In this document: positions 57,030-64,000 of the stretch, piece after piece
Numbering within the stretch: the stretch's first letter is position 1
Layout: every line of letters begins with the position of its first letter
The notes under the pieces: generated by a model
What the model saw: the letters and a program-made list of their open reading frames with translations, nothing else
The model's database searches: none
Told to the model about the DNA's origin: nothing
Position numbers and translations under genes: made by a program
Source: Saturnia japonica
Taxonomy: Eukaryota; Arthropoda; Insecta; Lepidoptera; Saturniidae
Direction: 5' to 3'
NCBI GenBank assembly: GCA_033032175.1
Contig: CM065324.1
Span: forward strand, 3,968,001-4,032,000
Length of the DNA stretch: 64,000 bases

Positions 57030-57290
57030 AAGTGACGATGTTTGTAAGTGAAGGCTATGGTAAGCCTAGTGGGGAAACTGGTTTGCAAGTGTAGCTGCCG
57101 AAACACACCTATAGGTGTTTGGCGACAGATTTTCAACTTGAGGGTGGTAGCTAGCCAGGCGGTCACAAGAATATACGCTATGGTTTCACCACGATATTTT
57201 CATTCACTGAAAGCTAAGGCTCATTATAAGGATTTCAACTCATGTCTACAGACGCAGCGTCCATATAAGCTACCCATAGTAAAGGATCCC
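57030..57290 (-). repeat. SINE copy, diverged
   Basis: On the plus strand CTGCCGAAACACACCTATAG, AGATTTTCAACTTGAGGGTG and GATTTCAACTCATG match the body and box B region of the SINE at 49000-49306. The head at 57255-57290 is degraded (GACGCAGCGTCCATATAAGC). Confidence 0.65.
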
Positions 57291-57954
57291 AGTAAGCAAC
57301 GACCTTCACCAGTCTGATTAATGGATGAAAAGTATTTTATATCAAATTTAATATGTTAAGTAATATATCACGAACGGGTTGTCTGAAAATTTCCAGTCCA
57401 GGATATGATTGCGATTTGATACAATTATCATCTGCGACTGTGGCCCGTGGAATGATTGATGATGTTGATGATTGATAATGAATGGGTAGCTGTTAATTGG
57501 TTAATGATTGATTGGTAGGCAAACGTTAGTTTACCTACTTTTTCCCCGTCATAACTCAATAGTTATGCCCAAAGGTAGGCAGGTATAAACATGTAAGTCA
57601 ATAATAATAATTTGCACTCGTCTGTTAAATAAATAAAACTTATGTCAAAATAGATATAATTTCATTACGAACACGGTGATATAGGGTTGTCTGCGAAAAA
57701 CCTGTCTTCAATTCCAGTTGCCGAGTTTTAAAAAGCGAAATATTGCTGCAAATGAATACGTGCGACAGAGATGTCCCAGCTAACCATCCGGTCCGATAGA
57801 AGATCCTTGATCTTACTACTTAGTAAGTGGTAGTAGTTCTGTAGCCATCACTGTTTCAAATAAAACTTCATAATCCAAAATCTTTTACATTTACATAGGT
57901 AGTTGTTCAAAACAAGAAATTTAAGAGGACGAGGAGAAATTTAAAAAGACAGAC
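57291..57954. other. AT-rich stretch, nothing recognised
   Basis: A GATTGATGATGTTGATGATT simple sequence occurs near 57450. No gene is supported. Confidence 0.35.
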
Positions 57955-58145
57955 CTATTTTTTTATAGATGTTCTGATTACTTCTTTGTTTATGAACCGC
58001 TTTGGGCGATTCTTTTTTCGTTAGAAAAGGGGATACAAAGGTGGTCCCATTTTAATTTCACTGGCATTGTTCTTTCGAACTCGAAGATACACCAGGGAAC
58101 TGCTCAAAATTATTGAAGTTGTTTTTCATTTTTGTTAAAAATAGT
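57955..58145 (-). repeat. Interspersed repeat family F, copy 3
   Basis: Inverse of 14500-14715: CTTTGTTTATGAACCGCTTT, GTGGTCCCATTTTAATTTCA, CCAGGGAACTGCTCAAAATT. Confidence 0.6.
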
Positions 58146-58394
58146 CTTGTAATCAGTCGCTTCTTATGCAAAACTTCACAGACATACAAAGTTGTCTTAA
58201 AACTATTAGAAATTGTTAATCAAACTTAAACCTTTAAAGTAACATATCTGCAATGCAGCTGGTAAAAAAAGTTTATCAAGTAATTTATTACCGTTTTTTA
58301 CCGTTTATTACCGTACCGTAATTTTATTTTTACTCATATTATTGAATATTGAAATTAAATACATATTTAACTTTTTTACGACTTTAAAAAGTAA

Positions 58395-58870
58395 AATTAA
58401 ACATTGTTAGAGCCCATCAATTATGGAATGACTTATAACTTCCCGTGTACAAAAACCTTTATCAAAATCGGTTAAGAATTAATGCTCTTTTCATGATTTC
58501 TTAAAATATTATTAAAAATCTTATAGCCTAAATCCGGGCATCGGTACAAAGGGACAGAAAAAAAAAATTGGCATTGTTGTAATCAGTTTAATATAAATTG
58601 TCTCTTGGGAAATTAATAAAAAAAATACATGTACAGAGAGAACTAAATACTATTATTATACCATATATTGTATTAAATTATCATAGTATATCATTTTTAT
58701 GAAATTTTGTACGCAGTAAGTTTATGTCATTCCTCAATCGATAGGCTGTAAGAATTCTCAATATTACTTTTAAAAGTCATAAAAAACATTAGTCAAATTA
58801 AAACACAAGCCGAAGAAATTACTGCGTCATAAATACGTGCGGAACCGAGAGCAAAGCTAGTTTTATTTTA
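58395..58870. repeat. Repeat related to the CCCGTGTACAAAA array
   Basis: ACTTCCCGTGTACAAAAACC near 58440 and an inverse AAATTTTGTACGCAGTAAGT near 58700 relate to the array at 29185. They sit in opposite orientation around a GACAGAAAAAAAAAATTGGC tail. Confidence 0.45.
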
Positions 58871-59034
58871 CGTTTCCATTTGAATTTCCTCGAGCAAAGT
58901 TACCTACACTTATGACGACATTTAATTCATAATACAAGAAATTTATTTATTGTAATGTATGTTTATTTATTATGTATTCACGCTCGCACACGCACACACA
59001 CAGGTATGTGCCAGAAAACAAAACATGCATATAT

Positions 59035-59250
59035 TAACCGACTATAAAAAAAGACAGAAGCTATGTATGTACTCAATTCGAATGTTTTTTAAATGGTTAT
59101 TTAGCTATAACTTCTTTGTTTATGAACCGATTTGAATGATTCTTTTTTTTGGATAGAGGATACCTCAAGGGTAATCCCATTTTAATTCAACTTCGGAGAT
59201 ACATCAGGGAACTCTTCAAAATCATTGAAATTGTTTTTTTTTGGTAAATA
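59035..59250 (-). repeat. Interspersed repeat family F, copy 4
   Basis: Its blocks match copy 3 (TTTATGAACCGATTTGAATG, GTAATCCCATTTTAATTCAA, CAGGGAACTCTTCAAAATCA). Copies 3 and 4 are 0.9 kb apart in the same orientation. Confidence 0.6.
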
Positions 59251-59347
59251 TTGTCTTGCTTTTCCTCTTTTACGTACTTTTTTTAAATTATTATTTTACA
59301 GGAAAGTGTTGTAACTGTGAAATCCAATTTCGGATTTAGTTGTTATA

Positions 59348-60648
59348 CAAGGTGTCCAGAAAGGGTATCGGGTATTTGTAAGTTCAATGAAACAAAAATT
59401 ATTTGTATGCAATAAAAAAGTTTATTGTTTATTATTAGCATATGAATTGGAGAATTATTTGGAAAAGATGATGTTATCCAAATGATGACCGTTACGTTGC
59501 TGGCACTCTTCTAAACGGAAACGAAGATTGGCGATAACACGTTGACACATAGCTATCGATATTGCTGCCATTTCTGACCTGATGTTTTGCTTTAACTGGG
59601 TTAGATTCGTCGGATTGTTTTGATAAACCTTACTTTTAAGGTATCCCCATGCAAAATAGTCAAGCGGGCTAAGGTCGGGGCTTCTGGGAGGCCAGTTGAT
59701 GTTACCCCTTCGCGAAATGACTTTATTAGGGAATAATTCGTTAACAACTTCCATTGAGTCATTTGAGGTATGGCAAGTGGCCCCATCTTGCTGGAACCAC
59801 GTTCTTGAGTTGAAACCTGCAAACTCCTGCAACTCTGGGACCAAAAAATTTCGCAACATATCGCAATAACGGTCACTATTCACATTAATAGCTCGGCCTC
59901 GTTGATCTTCATGAAAATAAGGACCAATTATGCCTTTAGCAGACATAGCGGCCCAAACAACGACCTTTGGGCTATGCAGGGGTCGTTCATGCTTTCGTCT
60001 CGGATTCTCCACTGCCCAGTACCGGCAATTCTGCTTATTATCATGACCATTCAGGTGGAAATTTGCTTCGTCACTGAACAGTATGTTGTTAAAGTTGTTA
60101 AATCGCTGCAGCATTTCGTTCGCAAAATTCAGTCGATTAGCATAGTCCGTATCCTTCAATTCTTGAACCAATTGAATTTTATAGGCTTTTAGATGTAAGT
60201 CTTTCTTTAAAATCAAATGTAAAGATGATTTTTTGATGTTCAACGCTTGGCTTCGCTTTCGGATGGATAAAGACGGATTTTGACGAACCGACGCCTCAAC
60301 TTCTTCAATTGTTTCTTCATCGCGAACTGAACGAGGACGACCAGAGTTTTGAATTTTAACTGTCGCACCTGTATTCTCGAACATCCTGATCCATTTCCTA
60401 ATGCTATCGTCACTTGGCGCATGGCGTGTACGATATTCCGCACGATAGAGACGTTGAGCAGTCACTATTGAATACCATTACGATAATACGCTCGTACGCA
60501 AAATGCGCGATGCGTCCCCGAGTACTGTTCCATCGTGACTAAAACTCCACAAAATAGCAGACGCCACGAACCCCTCCCCGCACCCTTTAGACGCCCGTTT
60601 CGAATATGGCGCGAAAACAAATACCCGATACCCTTTCTGGACACCTTG
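59348..60648 (-). mobile_element. DD41D Tc1/mariner transposon, copy 2
   Basis: 1301 bp with the same terminal inverted repeats as copy 1 and TA at 59346-59347 and 60649-60650. The flanks are unrelated to those of copy 1, so this is an independent insertion and not part of a larger duplication. Confidence 0.95.
59455..60534 (-). pseudogene. DD41D transposase, copy 2, 1-bp deletion near the N-terminus
   Basis: The frame 59455-60465 is open for 336 codons and keeps all catalytic residues: FSDEANF, FQQDGATC and SPDLSPLD, with Tyr at the codon that is a stop in copy 1. Near 60472 one base is missing compared with copy 1 (GAATACC against GAATCACC), which disconnects the normal ATG at about 60534 and about the first 25 residues. 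The internal ATG at 60465 would give a protein lacking the start of the first DNA-binding helices but with an intact catalytic domain. Such a product might still bind poorly or act as an inhibitor; that is speculation. Confidence 0.93.
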
Positions 60649-60650
60649 TA

Positions 60651-61130
60651 TATAGAGTATGTTTTTGTAACCTATTGAATTCTTCTTTTAGAAAAACTAT
60701 TTTTAGTTGAAATTCTCCTGTATCTAGAATTAGCAAGTTGTACAATAAATTCAATAACCTCAAATTATTTGGCATTAATTTAATTTAAACGTTTAACTAG
60801 GTCACTTACACTTTAGTTTACAATAATAACATGTAAGTATAAGTAATATTTTATTCTTCACTTTAAGCCTAATTTATGTGTTATTTTGAATGTCTTTTAA
60901 TTTATATTTACTGTTTTAGTAGTTACTTCGTTTTATAAATAATCAAGTTGTGTTTACTGTTAAATAGTACAGTTATGTAACAATCTTTATAATATTTAGC
61001 ATGTGCTAATGTAACAATTATTGTAAACCTATTAATAAAAATAAAATATGCAAATATTTGTCTGTTGGGTTTCAAAATTAATGAATAAATAAGTTTAAGT
61101 TTATATCTCCAGGCGAATTCATTCACAGGC
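60651..61130. other. AT-rich stretch, nothing recognised
   Basis: No supported gene or repeat. Confidence 0.35.
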
Positions 61131-61208
61131 CTTTTTTCATACTGACTATACTGTTAACCTTAGGGGCCCTGGAGCCTCTGACGGCTTTTACAGCTTCACC
61201 GGACTTGC
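61131..61208 (-). repeat. R1-like LINE 3' tail (family A)
   Basis: On the minus strand it runs from AAGTCCGGTGAAGCTGTAAA to GGTTAACAGTATAGTCAGTA and then an A run. 5'-truncated to about 75 bp. Confidence 0.7.
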
Positions 61209-62919
61209 CATTCACAGACAATTATTGAGTCCAATAAATGTAACTGATACACAAGCAATACCATGGAAGACGCTGATTTTTCTTGCTTCCTCATCACGTT
61301 GTGTCACGTTCAAGCGACGATTAATAACCGTTGAAGTTATTATTACATCCTTTTTTATATTATCATACGTTGAACGTCATGGCATCTAGCTAGATAGATA
61401 CAGATAAGGGGCTTCCCTACATAATCCAAAGATCAGCGTAGGCAAGTATTATCGTTGTTTGATCTAAACAAGCTCGGCCATTACGTTAATACTTCATTTA
61501 ATCAGGCCATTATGGATATATATTACTGATATAATATAGTTACGCTTTTCTAGTATGTCATAATTGGATAGAGAGAGGTGACAAAACTTACGAGCCAATA
61601 CATTGGTTCTACTAACACTTTTAAGGAGGTAAATGAATGCAGGCAGAAATTAAGTTCTTTTTAGTAATATTCAACTATGTCGATTAGATAATCATTTTAA
61701 AAAAGAACATTTCTCGATGTTTTGTAAGAATCGCTAATACGGTGAAGCTTGGTTCGTATTTTTTCATTGTTGCTTCTATCACCTAAACGTAAATCAGAGT
61801 GTTGTGTATAGTGTAGGTAATTAAAAAAACGCGCAGGAGACGCGGCTTTAGGCAAGCTCCCAGTTTTTGATAGTGCGAAGTCGTATCATAGTTTTGAGTT
61901 TTGGCACTTTCGGCTCTAAATCAAACGTTAGACGTCTAGATAAATATGTAATAAGAAATCTTAAATTATTTTCCTCTAATAAGTCTAGGAGTTATTTTTT
62001 GAACAGTCTTAAGTCATCAACTTAGACAGTGATCTGAAAGCTAAATGCATTTACAAAATGATTTTATAAATAATAAACTCTTACTAATTCAACTAAATAG
62101 ATTTTTAACCATCTTCAGTACAAAGACCTCGCCACATTTTATATAGTGTTGCGACAAAGTAAATTCTTTTACTTTAATACATTTTCCAGAGACGAGAAAT
62201 ATCATCATCATAAAGAAATTATAGGGGGGTATTGACCGAAGCGAACTGAATATATGTTCTCGCTACCTGTAAAATACTTTATTGAACGATCAATCAATTT
62301 ATAGTTTTCGTCAACAAATGTTTTTATAGTACTTACTAGCTATTTTATATTGTCTTAAGACGAGTCTTTTTTATTTGGTTATTAGATTAGTATAATTTTG
62401 TTTTCTTTCCTTGGAATTTGGGTATGCTTCGATGGGGCTGGTCGGCAAGACAGCAGCGACCGTCGTTGTATTTAGACCTCTCGGTGGTCGTCGTTGTGTT
62501 TGGATTGTACTGTGCTTACCATCAGGGGTAGTACAGTCAATGTACCAAGCTATTATTAAAAAAATAAACACCAGCTGTAAAAGCCCCCATAAATAAAGAG
62601 AGAGAAAAAAGGATGAGTCTTATTACCTGAGAGTGTACTTTTTATGTCGTTTTATATAAATATATCCCATATCGTATTTCACGGTATAATCTACTTCTAT
62701 GCCGTTCATTGAAATGTGTTTAGCCGGTTGAGAGTATTTGATGTTCAATATAATCCAACAAAAGTACTTTCACATTTTTAATATACTAACAGTCTCCCGC
62801 GGCTCGGCACGACTTTATTATGCAGAAAATTTGAGAAAAAATTACATACCCATATAGAATTACCTATTTATTAATATAGATAGACTAGCCACTGCCCTTG
62901 ACTTCGTACGGTGTAATCT
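61209..62919. other. AT-rich stretch without a recognised gene
   Basis: Two overlapping small frames on opposite strands at 62371-62596 show no motif. The GCTACCTGTAAAATAC region near 62262 and the rest are unassigned. Confidence 0.35.
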
Positions 62920-63069
62920 ATCTATATAAATATAATGATAGAGATTTGCCTTTGTGCACGCGTCAAGCAAAAACTATCGGATAGATTTTGATAACTTTTT
63001 TAGTTTTACTCTTTAAAAACTTGATTCTTATCAAAAAAACAATTGAGGAATCGCGGGCACAGCTAGTAA
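62920..63069 (+). repeat. Short Helitron-like repeat
   Basis: It begins in TCTATCTATATAAATATAAT and ends in GCGGGCACAGCTAGT, again with a CTAG-T end. At about 140 bp it shares its end type, but not its body, with family H. Confidence 0.45.
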
Positions 63070-63857
63070 CAATATAAAGTTTTTATTATGCATCTTAATT
63101 TAATTTTCAGTGTTAGCTATTAACTTAATTGTGTGATAGTTTCTTTCCAACAGACAGAGAAGTGCGTATATTGCGTATAGTGCCCTAAAGAGCCTCACCG
63201 ATTAACAGTTGGTCGTCAGATATAAGCCTACCAGTTAATCGTAATAGATCACACACTAAAGTTTATTGTAAGGTTTTGGACTGATGGCTTAAGCGAACAG
63301 CGAGTGTTTGGCCTTCGGCTGGACAGACCGTAAACAAAAGGCCACATGAAACACACACTTGCAGTTATCGGTGCACTGTGTGAACTGACGATCTGCTGCA
63401 GTATTGAACTGCCGACTGCCGACTCTCACCTTTCGGCAGCTGCCTGCTAGTGCGTGGACATCGACAGTTAACAGAGCTGATATTCGACCATTGCCGGCAG
63501 CAAGAATCGCTTAATTAGTGGACTATACTCACATTGGAAGGAAAGCCGACTGATCAGACGAAAGACTGCAGGTAAACTGTAAGTCATTGGGGCTATTAAA
63601 GGTGTTAAAACCTCTCCTGAATAGTAACAATTTTCAAAAACTGAATTTTGTAGGCGATTATTAAGTTATCAAAAACCGGATTAAGCCATAGATTATCATC
63701 TTGTTTGTAAACGTGTTTGAATTAATGACAGACATATTAAAGTATGTAGGTTTTTATGTGTAACAAAATTAATGACGTGTTTGAAAAAACTACAAGCAAC
63801 GGGCAGCCGGGGGATACGACATTTGTGTCGACCAGGTTTAATACCCTTTTTATAGAT
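63070..63857. other. Unassigned, with a GC-richer middle
   Basis: 63260-63580 is GC-richer (GTTTGGCCTTCGGCTGGACA and several GCCGACTGCCGAC-like repeats) but has no frame or repeat I recognise. Confidence 0.35.
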
Positions 63858-63918
63858 ATGACTATACTGTTAGCTGTAAGTGCCCTGAAGCCTCAGACGG
63901 CTTTTACAGCTTCACCAG
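63858..63918 (-). repeat. R1-like LINE 3' tail (family A), near the window end
   Basis: The minus strand reads GGTGAAGCTGTAAAAGCCGT, CTGAGGCTTCAGGGCACTTA and CAGCTAACAGTATAGTCATA. About 60 bp; it overlaps a spurious 78-codon frame. Confidence 0.7.
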
Positions 63919-64000
63919 AGTGTAATACTTGTCAAATTGGCTCATTTAGGCGTGTCGTATTCCGGGATCAGTCAATGTGCATCGTAATCTAGCGGGATCG

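Noticed and set aside
1..64000. CRISPR array, bacterial operons or a phage-like system
   Set aside because: There are no regularly spaced short repeats with unique spacers and no operon-like gene packing; the content is that of a eukaryotic transposon-rich region.

Overview
The window is 64 kb of AT-rich eukaryotic DNA, very probably from a moth or butterfly. That rests on the kinds of transposable element present: Mag-like and CsRn1/Kabuki-like Ty3/gypsy elements, an R1-clade LINE, DD41D Tc1/mariner elements, tRNA-derived SINEs and short repeats of types I recall from lepidopteran genomes. I found no convincing host gene, no intact tRNA or rRNA gene and no CRISPR array. Every recognisable coding region is a transposable element, mostly broken.

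Layout. From 1 to 6.8 kb, a LINE 3' end (1563-1828, resuming at 6437) is split by a nearly complete Ty3/gypsy element (1829-6431) with 147-bp LTRs and a perfect CAATA target duplication. A 100-N gap follows at 6807-6906. From 7 to 15.4 kb lie AT-rich DNA and short interspersed repeats. A 1.3-kb DD41D transposon sits at 15488-16790 and a near-identical second copy at 59348-60648. From 17 to 32 kb there are repeats, a decayed mariner (22754-23220), an unexplained GC-richer block (24.8-25.5 kb) and a fourfold tandem motif (29.2-29.6 kb). From 32 to 41 kb there are an inverted repeat, an internally deleted gypsy pol remnant, a jockey-like LINE 3' end, an R1-like LINE (ORF1 plus 3' UTR, 37.0-38.4 kb), a diverged DD41D element (39275-40579) and a scrap of LINE ORF2 (40928-41065). 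From 41 to 51 kb there are repeats and SINEs. A decayed CsRn1-type retrotransposon on the minus strand fills 51684-56825, including a small membrane-protein-like ORF beside its 3' LTR. The last 7 kb hold SINEs, repeats and the second DD41D copy.

How it fits together. This is a nested transposon accumulation zone. The points of most interest are: two DD41D copies carrying different, complementary lesions; a set of seven short repeats that share one 3' terminus and so can be explained as 5'-truncated tails of the R1-like LINE; the small MGN ORF; and the number of coding breaks that fall in long A or T runs, which raises the question of how much of the decay is sequence error. All identifications are by eye from motifs; no database search was run.
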